From: Macrocystis pyrifera
Taxonomy: Eukaryota > Sar > Phaeophyceae > Laminariales > Laminariaceae
Assembly (NCBI GenBank): GCA_031763025.1
Contig: JASSKH010000007.1
Span: 11,197,454-11,261,453 of the forward strand
Length of the DNA: 64,000 nt
Direction: 5' to 3'
Part shown: in pieces, positions 21,059 through 49,084 of the stretch
Numbering within the stretch: the first letter of the stretch is position 1
Layout: the number at the start of each line of letters is the position of its first letter
The notes under the pieces: generated by a model
Told to the model about the DNA's origin: nothing
The model's database searches: none
What the model saw: only the letters and a program-made list of their open reading frames with translations
Position numbers and translations under genes: made by a program

Positions 21059-24000
21059 CGGTGGCGGCGGTAACGAGGAAACTAGCGGCATCGCCGCTTT
21101 AAAACGCTAGGAAAGGGCGTCTTGCCGTCAAGCCGCGGCACAAGCGACGCCGGTGCAAGGCTCACCACCACTTCATGTCTTTCACCTACAGTGGGCTGCA
21201 GCCGGGGACGAATTACCATCTCAGGATCGCGGGCACCAACAGCGTGGGACAGGTATGGTTCCTACCGAACACAACCACAACAAAATCCGCGCTTACAATG
21301 TCTGTGAGCGGGTTCCGCATGGTGGAATGTGAGTCGAGGGTTCCACCACCCAGCCTGTGGCAGTTCAATTGAAAATCTCCGCTGTGCCACGTACGCAAAA
21401 CCCAAGCGGGCGCCCTCGGGGTCACTGCTGTAGCACCAGTTAACAAAACGCATATGAGAAAAAAAAAAAACTCTCCGCATTTCACGACCTACCCTCGTTG
21501 TTATATTTTCGCCTCGGTTGTCGCACAATGCAGTGGAGCGGCAAAAGCTCCCCCTAAACCTGCGCGCATGCTCGTGCGAACCCACAGAGTTCCTGCACTG
21601 AGCATGGTCTAAGGTCTAACTCTGTCATTACTCATCTTGAAGCTACTGTAGTCTGTGTTCGTTGTAGGCTCAGGTATGCCACTCACGGGTGATTTCCTTT
21701 GTCATGTTCCTCTCCTGTTCTCGTATATCGGGAGGGTAGAATGTCCTCTTCTCGCGATGGGACCATCCCGAGATTCCAGGCAAAAACAAAACGAGATTCG
21801 AGCATGCACTGCTGTACGATAATAGCATGCACTACGTATACGTGTGGCGTTTGTGAAATACAAGCACACTGCCCATGATGCGTGACATTGGTTCGTCTTT
21901 CTTTCGTTCTTCGGGGCCGTTATCGAGCAGCGAAGGTACGAGGTGTCGGCCGAGCCCGAAGATTATGACCCCGTCTTGAGACGGTCTCATTTTTCGGAGA
22001 CCTTCCCCTTCCTTTAGGATGCAGTAGGGGGGTGCCTAACCGTTCGACCCCCACTCATGCTCTAGGCCCTCCGCGCATATCTGTTCGAGCAGCTACAACA
22101 CATCGTATTTGCTTTATCCAGTCACACTCGCCGTAACACCTGGCGGTTCCCATGGACCGCCTGACCAATCGTCGACGATTTCACCATTATCAGAGAAAAT
22201 GGCGGCCTTTGACGTATTTATTACCTCATCTCGTCCCTACTCGTACCCCGGGAGCTCGCTGCTGTACTTGGTATACGTATTTCCAAGGGACAGAACAAAT
22301 TCACGTGAGATTCTGGCTGCTTACTTCCTCGCGACAAGGGTTTGACGACCAAGGTTAAAAGCTTAAAACCCGTAGAGAGCAGCCGTTGCTTAGACGAGGC
22401 ATTGCGTGGTCGGCTGTTTTTTCGAAGAGTGACTCGGGGCGGACGAACACGGGAGCTCGTGCAACCTCTCCTTACTCTATACCAGGTATATACATCAAGA
22501 GCAAGCTTGCAAATATGAGTTTCGATGATATCGTCGATCTACAGCTGATATTATATATATATATATATCCCTCCCCCCCCAATATATTTACGTAGATTTT
22601 TCTTCTTGGCGCAGGCTGGCAATGGCTGCGCGCGCTGCAGTACCCATGCCTATACAGGGTGAATTTTCTCCCGCCACCCGAAAAAAAAAAACAACCATTT
22701 ACTGGATTATTTTCAAAGTTGAAGGTTGCTTTATCCACTGCTGTAGAAGTTCGTTAGCGGACTCAGATTTTCTTCAGTTTGTCTCCAAACCACCTGTGTC
22801 TCGTGCTACTACGGGGGACCATAGTAAATAGGACCTACGTTTCACACAAAACCTACGTATTTCCCTCTTTTTAATATTACGGGGGTCTATAGTTAACGGG
22901 ACCTATGGCATACATAAAACCTATATATTTTGCCTATTTTTACTAACAATATTTGGTCCTGTTTACTATGGTCCCCCGAAAATAATAATATTTGGTCCTA
23001 TTTACTATGGTCCCCCGTAATAGTTATTCTCAGTTAATATCTGACGCCACCTCTGTTTATCTCGCTTTTTGGTCCGTTGAAGAAATCAATGATTCGGAGG
23101 GGTGATATCATCCACTTTCGTCATCTGGTCTCAAATCGTCGAGACACCTTTGTTCCACATATTATTCCGTTTGATTCGCCCTCGAATTTTCCACCACGCA
23201 AAGTTAGTCCACCCTTATTTCGAGCGGTTTTGTGACCGTAGATCGACTTGTAAAATTTGGTCAAGTAAAAAAAAAGTAGAAAGTGGTTTCCCCCCGAAAA
23301 GTGGATGAATGCAGGTTCGCAAAGGTGTCATCTCCGTGCCATATATGATGTATGCCGGCGTGTTGCCCACCGTATCTGGCAGGGTGAATTCTCGTTACCG
23401 ACCTACTCGGTCCGCACGCCGGCTGTCCCACCCGGAGCGTCCCCGGCCCCGACGGCGTCGGAGGTGTATCTCACGGCAATCATGATTTCTTGGGTGGTGG
23501 GGAACGACGGAGGGTCAGCTATTACCGGGTTCACCGTGCGCCCTAGCGGAGGGGATGAGGCGAACGAGGTAAGCCCCACGCCGGGGTCTGTTTGTTTACC
23601 GTATTTTTTCTTCCATCTGGCGATGAGAGGAACAGTGAGCGAGTGTTTACTTCACACGAGAGGGACGCAGAAACGGGTGAGGAAGGTAGCTGTTTTGGGG
23701 CGGGGGCGGGGCACGGGGAGCACCCCCGCTGTTAGAGATAAAAGACGGTGCAGCGCGGTACCGACAATATTTTTCATTTGTTTGTATGTACGCACTGTTT
23801 CAAGTTGTGCGTTCTTCTCCAGATTCCAGGTCTCTTCCCCCCCCCCCTTGCTCCCTCTCCCCCCGCCCACTATCACCAACACTACACCAACAGCACCGCC
23901 ACCGCCCCTCCCCCCCCCCCCGACTAAATCCTACAACTACGCGCACACGACCTCTCCTCTGCTAAGGTCTTCTGCGCAAGGACGAAGCGATTCCACCTGT

Positions 24001-24284
24001 TCAAAGGCCTCAAGAAGGGACGCCGGTACTCTTTCCAAGTCAAGGCGGCCAACAGCGCCGGCGTCGGCCCGTGGTCGGAACCAAGCGTGCCGGTGCGCAC
24101 GCTCTCCGAGCGCCCGCCGCCCCCACGACCCCCCCCTCTCTCTCGCGCTCGCGCCCTCCCCCCGGGCCGCTCTCTCTCTGGCTGTCCTTGTTCCTGCCCA
24201 AAGACGACGGCGGAGACCCCATAACCGCCATGCTCTTGGAGACGCGCGAGCACGGCGGGACGCGGGCCCCGGAATGGTCTCGCT
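19733..24284 (+). CDS. FN3 domains 2-4: six phase-linked exons
   Basis: Exons 19733-19842, 20662-20714, 20967-21069, 21192-21252, 23383-23568 and 23967 to about 24284 join in phases 2, 1, 2, 0, 0 without error. The first gives YRWWYEVLMEGGIQWSPVAS. The fourth gives GLQPGTNYHLRIAGTNSVGQ, the E-F strands of FN3 domain 2. The fifth, GEFSLPTYSVRTPAVPPG, then TAIMISWVVGNDGGSAITGF, closes that domain and starts the next. The sixth gives FHLFKGLKKGRRYSFQVKAA, then NSAGVGPWSEPSVPVRTL. The third exon contains a CGG array read as an Arg run in the required phase, with a Gly-run frame also open. After a C-rich stretch near 24115-24170 the FN3 signal (LSLWLSLFLPKDDGGDPITA) moves to another frame, implying an indel or an error. 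The likely donor is TCGCT|GTGAGC at 24285. Confidence 0.75.
21253..23382 (+). other. Large intron with compound MITE
   Basis: Nothing coding was recognised in this 2.1 kb intron. It contains an AT dinucleotide run near 22550-22568 and the compound MITE at 22805-23023. Confidence 0.5.
22805..23023. mobile_element. Hairpin MITE, compound copies 3a/3b
   Basis: A left-end fragment (ACTACGGGGGACCATAGTAA onward) is followed at 22876 by a nearly complete copy with GGGGGTCTATAGTTAACGGG. The right end, TTTGGTCCTGTTTACTATGG, is present twice, separated by AATAATAATA. The two left ends belong to the two different end types seen elsewhere. Confidence 0.7.
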
Positions 24285-24315
24285 GTGAGCGCCACCCGGT
24301 CCCGCACGCGGCAGA

Positions 24316-24630
24316 TGTTATAGTTGTCCGGGACTCCGACGCGGGCAAGCCCACCGGCGGGAGCCGCGGGAGCGATGCTCGCGACGACTCTCGAGACGCT
24401 AACGACTCCAAACCAGACGGAGCACAGAGCGTCGTTAAGTCCTCCCCAGCCCCACCGAGCACGCGCAGCGAAGCGACAGGTATTATGGCTGTCCGGGATT
24501 CCCATGATGCGGACGCGCCTGCTACCGGTGGTGGTGTTTCGGGATGAAAACAACACCGGCGGAAGCCGCGGGAACGATTCTCGCGGTGCTTCAGACGATG
24601 CTCGCGACAGCTCTCGGGACTCCAGCGGCT
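24316..24630 (+). repeat. Direct duplication of about 170 bp in the FN3-4 region
   Basis: GTCCGGGACTCC...GGCGGGAGCCGCGGGA...GCTCGCGACGACTCTCGAGA in the first unit matches GTCCGGGATTCC...GGCGGAAGCCGCGGGA...GCTCGCGACAGCTCTCGGGA in the second. Both encode Asp/Arg/Ser-rich peptide (GGSRGSDARDDSR and GGSRGNDSRGASDDARDSSR) but in different frames, so one or both may be intronic. Confidence 0.6.
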
Positions 24631-24721
24631 CCACACCCAGCACACGGGGCGCCATCATCGCCGTCACCTCCCCCTTCTCCTCCTCCTCCTCCTCCTCGCC
24701 GCTCCCCCCGACCACGAACAG

Positions 24722-25553
24722 TAGGCGCGGCGAAATTGTGATTTGCGTGGACGGCCTCAGGCCTCGAACGTACTACTCCTTTCGGGCGTCGGCGGTGAAC
24801 GCTCAAGGTGCGGGCGATCCGGGGCCGGCGTGCCGCCGCGTGCGAACATCAGCACCCCGACCCCCAACCTGGGCCGTCGGTGTCCCCAACGCTGACACTC
24901 TTGCGGACGAGGACAGTGAAGTAAATTCAGAGGCAGCTGGAAATCAAGGGGAACGGGACAGCAGACGGACCGCCCTTCTTCTCCCTCCCCCCCCGCGAGC
25001 GGCCTGCTCCGGGCTCGGAGCTTGTACGGTGGGCTGGGACGAGCCCTTCTCGAACGGCGCTCCGATAGACTCGTACGAGGTAGAGACGGTGAAATTCGCC
25101 AGCCAAGAAATTGCTGTCGAAAAAAGGGGGAGCGCCCTTAAGAGCGGCAGTAGTATTAATAGTGGCCGGGAAGAAGCTATAACGACCCCCGGGGCGGCGG
25201 CGGCGGCAGGGGAGGGTAGGCCTGCATCTCCACAGCACACTACTTGCGAGGGGAAACCAGACGCCAAGCAGGGGGCTGATCCCCGCTCATCATCATCATC
25301 GACGATGGCTTTGGCCGGAGTTGTGACCCTGCCGGGGGTTGGGGTTGCGGCGGAGAGGCGAGCGGCGAGAGAGATCGAACAAAGGTTCACGCGGTCGGTT
25401 CCCGCGCACTTGAGGCACGCCGTGATCCGGGGCCTCGTGACGGGCAGCGAGTACGCTTTTAGAGTCGTTGCGATCAATTCGGCGGGCAGGGGGCAGCCTG
25501 GGTCGTGGACGGGGACCGTGCGTGTCGCCGATCCGGCCGACCTAGTGGACTGA
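24722..25553 (+). CDS. FN3 domains 4-5 and C-terminus, terminal exon
   Basis: After ACGAACAG or CAGTAG the frame reads GEIVICVDGLRPRTYYSFRA, then SAVNAQGAGDPGPA, which are the E-F-G strands of FN3-4. A linker follows, then CTVGWDEPFSNGAPIDSYEV, strands B-C of FN3-5. Next comes a low-complexity insertion of about 90 residues (Ser/Gly/Ala-rich). Strands E-G close the domain with AVIRGLVTGSEYAFRVVAIN, then SAGRGQPGSWTGTV and the C-terminus ADPADLVD before TGA at 25551-25553. The open frame actually extends upstream to 24324, so the exon start is inferred. The phase at the proposed acceptor does not match the donor at 24285, a consequence of the frame problem upstream. A 90-residue insertion within an FN3 fold is unusual and probably sits in the C'-E loop. 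Confidence 0.75.
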
Positions 25554-25604
25554 CCGTTTATTTTTTGTTTGTTGTTGCGGTGCCATCTCCAAAAAAATGC
25601 GTAG

Positions 25605-25680
25605 ACACCTCATCTGGGAGATCCAGAGAGATAATTTTGTCGCAAAGTTACGGTTTTGCAAGCTGCTGCTGCGCGCGGAG
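25605..25680 (+). CDS. Possible exon downstream of the FN3 stop
   Basis: Between TGCGTAG and a near-consensus donor GAG|GTAAGTAAG the frame reads HLIWEIQRDNFVAKLRFCKL, then LLRAE. The composition looks coding and the donor is one of the strongest in the window. It could be a further exon if the FN3 exon is spliced before its stop, the first exon of another gene (ATG at 25599), or chance. No downstream partner exon was found. Confidence 0.3.
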
Positions 25681-28295
25681 GTAAGTAAGTACAGCGGTTG
25701 CAGTTGTGCATATCACAAACGCGACGATTGCGACGAACCGCTGTTAGTACGTTGACGTCCCATACCAGGTACATGCAATAATAGGGGTGTATTTACTATT
25801 AATATGTATATACTCGTAGTCCGTTGGCTACACCAAAACAAAAAAATACCCAACTTTGGTGCTGTCACTTATTGATATTTTTGTTGGCAACGAACAATCA
25901 ATGTCTCCCATGTTGCGCGTCTGATATGACGTGCCGCCAAACCCACCAGCTTTCAATCGAACGCAACATATTTAACGACAAGGAACGGTAATATCTGTCG
26001 ATGATCAGTCGCATCCATCGCGCGTGAGCAAGAAACACAGCGGAAAACCACTGGGTGAAAAACATTACCGCATAATACTCGTGTATGGAACAACCCGCAA
26101 CAAGTGTGGTCCGAGGCATGAGTGGGTCGATTCCCGCGATTTATCGTCGCGCCCGCCGTTTCGCGCGGTGCAGACAGACGTGCGTGCGACCACCGCGATC
26201 GCCCGCATTTTTTTTTTTTTTTTTTTGTTTTCCTCCTGCCACAAGACAAGACAAGACAGGCTTTCGCCTCCATTTTTTTGTTTCTGTTAATAACTGTTTC
26301 ATTCGTTTCTTCCGCCAGCACGCACCGCCACTCACTATAGCATCGTGGTATCTAGCATACTCCTCGGGGATTTTCTTTCATATATTTGAAAAATTATTTC
26401 CTCATCACATTACACGGTGGAGGACGAGGCTATCGATACGACCTAAAACAACGACTGGCTCTTTTTCAACCCATACACAACGTACCGCACCATTGCAGCG
26501 GTGTAATCTAGCAGTTTGTTGAACCCAACCGTTCGGAGAGAAAATTCGGTTATGTGGCTGCTAACGCACTCCATCGCTCTTTTTTACGTTTGTTGCACCG
26601 CCGCCGCCCACGCCCGCACGCACATACGCATGCCCCTGCCCCGCCCGCCAGAGAAATACACACCCTGCTGATTCTCCTACCTGCAGCAAAAACGTCCCTC
26701 AAGATTTTCGCTGCCCCACGCCGCCAGTAAATACTATCTTCTTCTACTAGCAACATCTGTATACTTTGTCGGTACACAGAGCCTAACTTTTTGCGCCTCC
26801 TATATACCGGCGAATAAAACCAGTCCTCCTTCGCGGACCCTGCACCATAACGCCTCCAAGCGCCTGTCGCTAGTTGACCGGTGCGGCCAGCGTAACATCA
26901 ATTGCACGTAAAGCACGCGTCCACTCTCAACATTGAAAACCTAAGTTCCACTATCCATAATACGCACCCGTAAGTAGCGCGATACTCGAAAAGGATGACC
27001 GAAAATAAAAGACCACCAATAATCGCAAAAAAAAAAAAAAAGAAGAAAAGAAACAAATACAGCAGTTCACTCGTCCATCCGACACACACCAGACGAGTTA
27101 TTTGTTCCACAAATAAAGAGACAGACCGAACGCGTAATTTAACGGCAAAGCACTCATTCCATGCATCATTCCTTCCATCCTCATGCATTTTGATCCATCG
27201 ATCCAATCCACCCGGCGTAAAAATAAAAGCGCAAAAAAAAAAACGAACACGATTGAAAAAAAAGGACGGAAGGGGGAACACGAAAAAGCTACAAACATTA
27301 AGTACCCTCACTCGTTTCCTCTTCCCTCTTGTCGCGTTTTCTCATCCTACAACAGGGAAAAGAGGGAACGGCTACAGCAGAGGCGGTGATCATCGCATAG
27401 TCAAGGCTTTTTTTTTTGCCCTTTTAGTAAAGAAGCACTGCACGTAATGTCCACAGGGATCATACACAAACACAAAAAGAAAAACAAAGGATTCTCGTTC
27501 TTCCACCAGAGTAAGCAAAACAACCGTGGCATAGTTCGGCGTACGTACGTCACGCGCAACACGGCGAGTGCTTTCTCTCCCTTGTTCGAAAACACTTCCA
27601 CCACACCAACGTCACCAGTAAAACACTTAAGGAGCAAGGGGAAGATTCCGGACCCCTGCAACAGCCCAGCCCATCATCGTCTGCGCGCCAAGAACAAAAA
27701 ACAAAGAGGACTCTTGTCTGTCTCCCACTTTTCTTTATCTACTACTGCCGTGACTTCTTTCTCCTCGCCCCCAACTTGTCACACCAAAGGCGCAATAAGG
27801 CAAACGACGCACCGTGCCGAAAGGTCCATGCGGTAGTCTTGCTCGCCATCACGCACACTGTTGGGGCGTCACTTCACTCACTCAATTCACTCATTCACTC
27901 CCAACGAAACGAACCGAACCAAACCGAAACCGTCACTTTTGACTAATAAATACTGAGCATGTATATCGATCAAGTACGCACCGGCTCGAAAAGCGCGAGC
28001 TCGAAAAAAGCACGACCGCGCGCGCACGGTACACAGCACCTACTCCACTTCGCTCCTTTCCTATCTCATCCCTGGCCTTCCCATCCCTCAGCGGTTGCAT
28101 TCCATCCCTTCTTGAGATAAAAAGCACAACAACAGCACATCTGCTACTTAACGCGTCCCTATCTTAAAGGAGGGGGAGGGACAAGTCGCCAGCCCAGCCA
28201 GGAAACAACAAATATTCTAGCGAGGGCGCAGGCGTCCAGTCAACCATCGCCCGCCCGTAACACAATTTCGAATCACGGGTAGAGGGGGGGGGTTG

Positions 28296-28300
<5 letters not shown>

Positions 28301-28331
<31 letters not shown>
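28301..28331. repeat. 31-nt G homopolymer
   Basis: Uninterrupted G run, preceded by a shorter one at 28284-28292. Confidence 0.9.
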
Positions 28332-28332
<1 letters not shown>

Positions 28333-28796
28333 AAAAATTCAAGAGTGGCGCCCAAGGGAAAAAGCACGAAAACGAGGATGCCTCGAAGACGCATGCTAAA
28401 ATAAAACCACACAACAATTCGCCGAATAAACTATGTATATTTATATATATATATATTACACACCGCACGCCCCCCAGAGAAGCGTCGACGAGAGCATTAA
28501 AAACAAAATCACGCCATCTGCGAGTATGACCCACGTGTGACGCTTGGGGACAGGGGGGGGGGGCTTGCATACCATCTATATTGCACTAGGGCAAGAATAA
28601 CGACGCGGACATTACGGACTCGCACGTTATATATCTACTTTTGATGTTCGGGAGCTCTTTATAATAATAAACGCGCCAAAAGCTTGGTCGTCACATGCCT
28701 GCCTCTATCACGCCAAGGACGCGAAAGCACCAAGGAGAGGGAAAAAAAAAAATCAACAAACGCCCGCGTGCAAAAAAAAAAAACTCGCAAAATGCT

Positions 28797-28798
<2 letters not shown>

Positions 28799-28829
<31 letters not shown>
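28799..28829. repeat. 31-nt C homopolymer
   Basis: Uninterrupted C run 470 bp from the G run at 28301, complementary to it. Confidence 0.9.
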
Positions 28830-28831
<2 letters not shown>

Positions 28832-29566
28832 CGTATCGAGCCAGTAACCTCGAACAGCCGCCCTGCGCGGCGGCGGCGCGACCCCACTGTTTTCCTCTCT
28901 CTCCCCCCCCCGAAGGGCAAAAAAAAACGAGGGAAGAGAATATAAAATAAATAGAGCCACCAATACATAGACCACAAAATAAAAACACACCAAAAAAACA
29001 CCAAAAAAAAACTAACGATCACACCTTCACGGACGTCAATTTTAGTAAAAGTCTCACACGTCTCATTCCTCCCCACGCCCTTCGCTATCGACCACCCCCT
29101 CCCCTCCCTTTTCCACCCATACAACAAGCGCTGCTGCAACCGCATGCCCAGATGCGACGCATGTACGCACCACCCCTTCTGCGCGGAGACCGTCCTTGCA
29201 GCAATCGATTTCCAAACACCACCTCTCCTATTACTACACATGTCAGGCAGTGTTTTTAATATTATCTTGAGTTATGTTTTCCACAAACACTCCGTGGAGA
29301 AATTGAGCTCCTGTTAAAAACTGATTGGAGAGCCCTTGCAGGGGCGTGTCGCGTAGGGTACCCGGGTATATACCCGGGTATGGCCATAACCTAAAAAAGT
29401 ACCCGAGTACCCCATAGTATACATATACCCGACTTGCAAGGGTGAGTCTGGCATATTAGGGTACACGTATACTCTCGAGATACCCGGGTATCTATCTATC
29501 GCAGTATGGCCACAACAACCTACCTGGTTACCCCAAGAAAAGGCACCCATGGACTCTATAGAGTAT

Positions 29567-45036
<15,470 letters not shown>

Positions 45037-45121
45037 GGTCGAGAACAACGGGTAACGGCGCAGCAGCAGCACCTCCTCCTGTCGTCTCCTACGTGCGCAC
45101 CCATGCACCGTCCGTGGGCCC

Positions 45122-45129
45122 TATATATA
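45122..45129 (-). promoter_or_regulatory. TATA-like box
   Basis: TATATATA within CTATATATAGGGCCC on the minus strand, 86 bp upstream of the exon 1 ATG, a plausible spacing for a transcription start about 30 bp further on and a short 5' UTR. The motif is common in this AT-rich region, so it is only a candidate. Confidence 0.4.
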
Positions 45130-47278
45130 GTGGGGGCTCCTGCCGAGTGGACTTCTTTATTACAACACTTTTGCACATACACATACGCGGCAGCAGGGGC
45201 GCAGCAGACAGGACGAACAGAGAACAACAACAGCAGCGGCGGTCTTGAAGGATGACGCAAAAATGGCCCGCAACCCTTCGACGAGCAACACGCCAAGAAA
45301 AGGTGAAAAAAAAATTATTTGTACGTATCATATACCCTCGGGTACGAATGCATGGTAGAAGAAAGCTGGCGAACACAAAATGCGTTCAGTGCGTCAAATT
45401 ATAATTGTGAATACTTGTACGAGAAATTCGGGAAGCACCACGCTACAAAAGCAGAGTGGGTGCTTGTGGGGGTGTTGTGTATGCTCATCCATTGCCTTCA
45501 CAAAAGGGAGCAGCGAGCACCCGCAACTGACTGCTGCTGCGGTCGCTGTCGAACTCCTTGCATGCCATGACCTGCCGCGACTGCTGTGACTCACACAGCC
45601 AAGAGGCTCAGAGCCGAAAATGAGTGTCTTACTTCCTGTCAAAACGAGCACCCACATAATAGTTGCCTCGGGTCTATAAATCCACGAAAAATACGAGATC
45701 CTCCGAGCAAAAGTTGTTCTGCGATACTACAAGACAGATAGATGTTGGTGGCTCACATAACACGGCTACAGGAAGAAGCAGACGACAGCAGTAGACCGGG
45801 ACCGACCCGGATTCTGAATCTTGCACGACTTAAACGCAACGGCCCAGCGTCCCCGAGCTCGCAGGCGCTATGCCTCGATTGTTTGCCGCGGGGCCAATCA
45901 ATGCGTGCATGCGGTTTTGACTGCCGCTTTCAACGCGCAACTTTTTGCTTGAGCTTCTCCCGCGAGCTTTCCTTGCAAACCGGAGGGAATTTCGATGCAT
46001 GCATGTCTCAAAGGTCTCCTACTACTCCAAGGCATCGATCGCAAAAAAAATCGAGGGACCAAAACCACAGCGGGAAATATAAAGCCAGAAGCGCGCATTG
46101 CGCACACCCTCTGAACCATACGCTCTCTAGCCACTCACCCGTCAAGGCACAGAGAGAGGCACACAAAGAGGGCGCAACTCGAGAAGCCGCCAACGACGAG
46201 ACGAATGCAAGAAAAGGAAAGGCGATGCTGATGCTGTTGCTTGTGGTGGTGGTGTAGTTTTTGTTGCAGTCCAGAAGACCACAGGCGGCCCTAGAGAGAT
46301 GAGGATTTTTTTTTTCAAAATATACACGTAATAAGAAAGACGATCGGTTTTTTACAGACTGCAGCCTTCTCTGTGCTGTGTGCCAGACAGCAGGCGGAGT
46401 TTTTATTTTATTTTATTTTCCCCCTGCTGTTTTGAAACGTCCAGACCATAAACCACAAAAATCTTCAACTTTAGGGTCCCTTCGCGGTGAAACTTCTGTT
46501 TTTTTTTTTTTTCGTCAGAAAGGATCCTGGCACGCTGAGCAGAGCAGCAGCATATTCAATATTCAACGGGAGTGTGTCATTCTGCGGCACCCAAACTTCA
46601 GTAGTACGAATGTGCAGACATTTTTCTTCGAAAACAGTAATACATATATAAGGTGTGTGTGGTTGTGTGTTCTTCACCATCAATTGTTCTTCACATATAC
46701 CAGGTACACATAGAAAAGCCGTTCTTCTTATTATCATTACTCGTATGTCGCAGGGAGAGAGAGGTTGGTTGCCAACTTTTGCTGAGTGATATATGGTGCG
46801 ATGACATGATTTATGATTAAAGTTTTGATTCTTTCTGTACCACTTCATTCATTCATCAGTGTATATACCATAGTAGTAGTATTGCCTGGTTGTGGCACTA
46901 TTATTTTCTACGTACGTAAGCACGAGTAGGCACGAGTACAAACACGCGTAATCGGTGTGATACTATCTACGTATGTACGTACGCAACAACAGAAGAACAA
47001 CGACGTGTTACAGCAGTATGTACGTATCTACATACATACATACATACATACATGATGATATTTTCTCGCGATCTCTCACAGCAAGCAGTAGCTCACAACA
47101 TCAGAGTCATACATGCATGTATGTAGCAGTAATTATCTCTCTCTCGTGTTTTGGTATACTTGAAGATTAAAATACACCTGGTACCATTAATTTATTAAAT
47201 GACAATTATCAACTGACTATCTTTTCATGTCTAGTAGGTACACGGGATACAGGATAATAATATTATATTATTATTATT
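45130..47278. other. No gene recognised
   Basis: Upstream region of the minus-strand gene. It holds a TACA tetranucleotide run (47028-47052) and TACGTA repeats near 46970. A + frame of 171 codons at 45742-46257 has no motif or splice partner. Confidence 0.5.
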
Positions 47279-47685
47279 ATGCTTGCCATCCGACAATATA
47301 TTATCCAGCATGAGCTTCAACTTTGCACACTCAAAACATTCCTGAAAGAATAAAACGACCGAAATAGAGGAAACCTATATATATATATATATATATTTAT
47401 CTATGCTGATGTCTATTAATAGTTAAATATCTATACTTCCCGCTATATATCCTTTATCCACACACACAACAAACATATATATATTGGTTGTTGTATTCTA
47501 TCTCAACATACAACATGTAATGTATGTATGTTTGTTTGTGCTCTTTACATGCCTCCAAAACTCCATCCCCTCTGTCACCCCCCCCCCCTGCTCCTTCTCG
47601 CTTCCTTCCTGACAGTCCCTAAGCTGGACTTTGAAGCGCGACACCCCACCCCCTCGAAATGGCGACCTGTGTTATTATTATATAT
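47279..47685 (+). mobile_element. Dispersed element (GCTTGCCATCCGACAA family), copy 2
   Basis: Left part GCTTGCCATCCGACAATATA, CCAGCATGAGCTTCAACTTT, ATTCCTGAAAGAATAAAA. Right part TCTGTCACC, C run, CTGCTCCTTCTCGCTTCC, GAAGCGCGACACCCC and CTCGAAATGGCGACCTGTGT. The interior is AT-rich with TA dinucleotide runs. Confidence 0.6.
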
Positions 47686-48058
47686 TATTCTTACATACCA
47701 TTTTGTTTGTTGTAGTATATACCATTCATTGTAATTCTGTTGTTGTATACCACAGCAGCAGCAGTGTATTAATAATAGTAGTTCGGGGGGGGGGGGGGCA
47801 GTCGTACCGATCAGGTGTCGACGAATGAATGCAGAAACGAAATGAATGATAGATCGGATGGCGAGATGTATCGGTTCGACTATAATTATTATAGCTCTCG
47901 AAGTCTAGCAGGTTTTGTTTGTTTCTTGTTGATGAGTCGTTCAATATGGGGGGGGGGGGGGCGTTCGATAGCGGCAGTATACCGACACTTGGCACCGCAT
48001 TTGACGACGACAGTAGTAGGAAGGAGACGGCAAAGAAGAAGAGTAGTTACAGTATATA

Positions 48059-48308
<250 letters not shown>

Positions 48309-48588
48309 TAGTGTGGCTAGGTTCGTTCCCGAATCGATTTTTCAGGCCACAGACGACGGGCACCCATCCATATGGCATGTTGTTACTATCACCGCCTGGA
48401 GTACAATGCTTGCTCTCTTTTTTTTGTATTTTTTTGCCTTGTCTCTCCCTTTCTTTGTTTCATTTTCCCCGCCCCGCCATCCGTATGCCGGTATTTTCCT
48501 CTCCTTCGTTTTGCTTCGTCCGCGCGGCTATATGTCCTTCCTGAGTATGTATGCATGAATTCCGTCTATTAATACGACAACTACTACT

Positions 48589-48697
48589 ATTACGGGGGTC
48601 CATAGTTAATGGGACCAAATTTTGTTGGTAAAAATAGGTAAATATATAGGTTTTTGTGTGTGTACCATAGGTCCTATTAACTATGGACTCCCGTAAT
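48589..48697. mobile_element. Hairpin MITE, copy 5 (GTCCATAG ends)
   Basis: ATTACGGGGGTCCATAGTTA at the left and AACTATGGACTCCCGTAAT at the right. The interior AAATTTTGTTGGTAAAAATA gives the same orientation as copy 2. Confidence 0.75.
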
Positions 48698-49084
48698 ATT
48701 AATAGCAGCCTTCCTGATCGCCTTGCGTCATTTGTATTCTGTTTCATTGCAGAATTTATTTTGTTTTGTTGTCTTTTTGTTCTTATTTTCTAGTCTCCTT
48801 GCTTGTTGTGGTGTTGTTGTGTTGTCGTACCCGGCACGCTGGCACTTCACTTGCTGCTTGATCCTTGAATTTGCGGTTTTTTTTTTCGGATAAGGAATCA
48901 AGACGGACGTTAGGCGTACTGATGAAGCTGGGTAGAAAGGACGATTTAATGTGAAGACAATAACAACAACAACATCAACAACAAGCAGTATATAATAATA
49001 GTACTGGTATTATTTTCCTTATTGCGGGTCCAAACTAAGTGAGTACAAGTAAGTACACAGCAGTAAAACAGGTCTGTCAGAGGA

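Larger units (their letters stand above)
25681..29566. other. Convergent intergenic region
   Basis: No gene recognised. It holds a T run at 26210-26226, several A runs (27026-27040, 27233-27243), a 31-nt G run at 28301-28331, a 31-nt C run at 28799-28829, and an AT dinucleotide run near 28439-28456. At 29340-29510 there are repeated palindromic ACCCGGGTAT/TACCCGGGTA motifs, just downstream of the minus-strand stop codon. Confidence 0.6.

Noticed and set aside
45742-46257. 171-codon plus-strand frame
   Set aside because: No motif, ends in a Val run, and no plausible exon partners.
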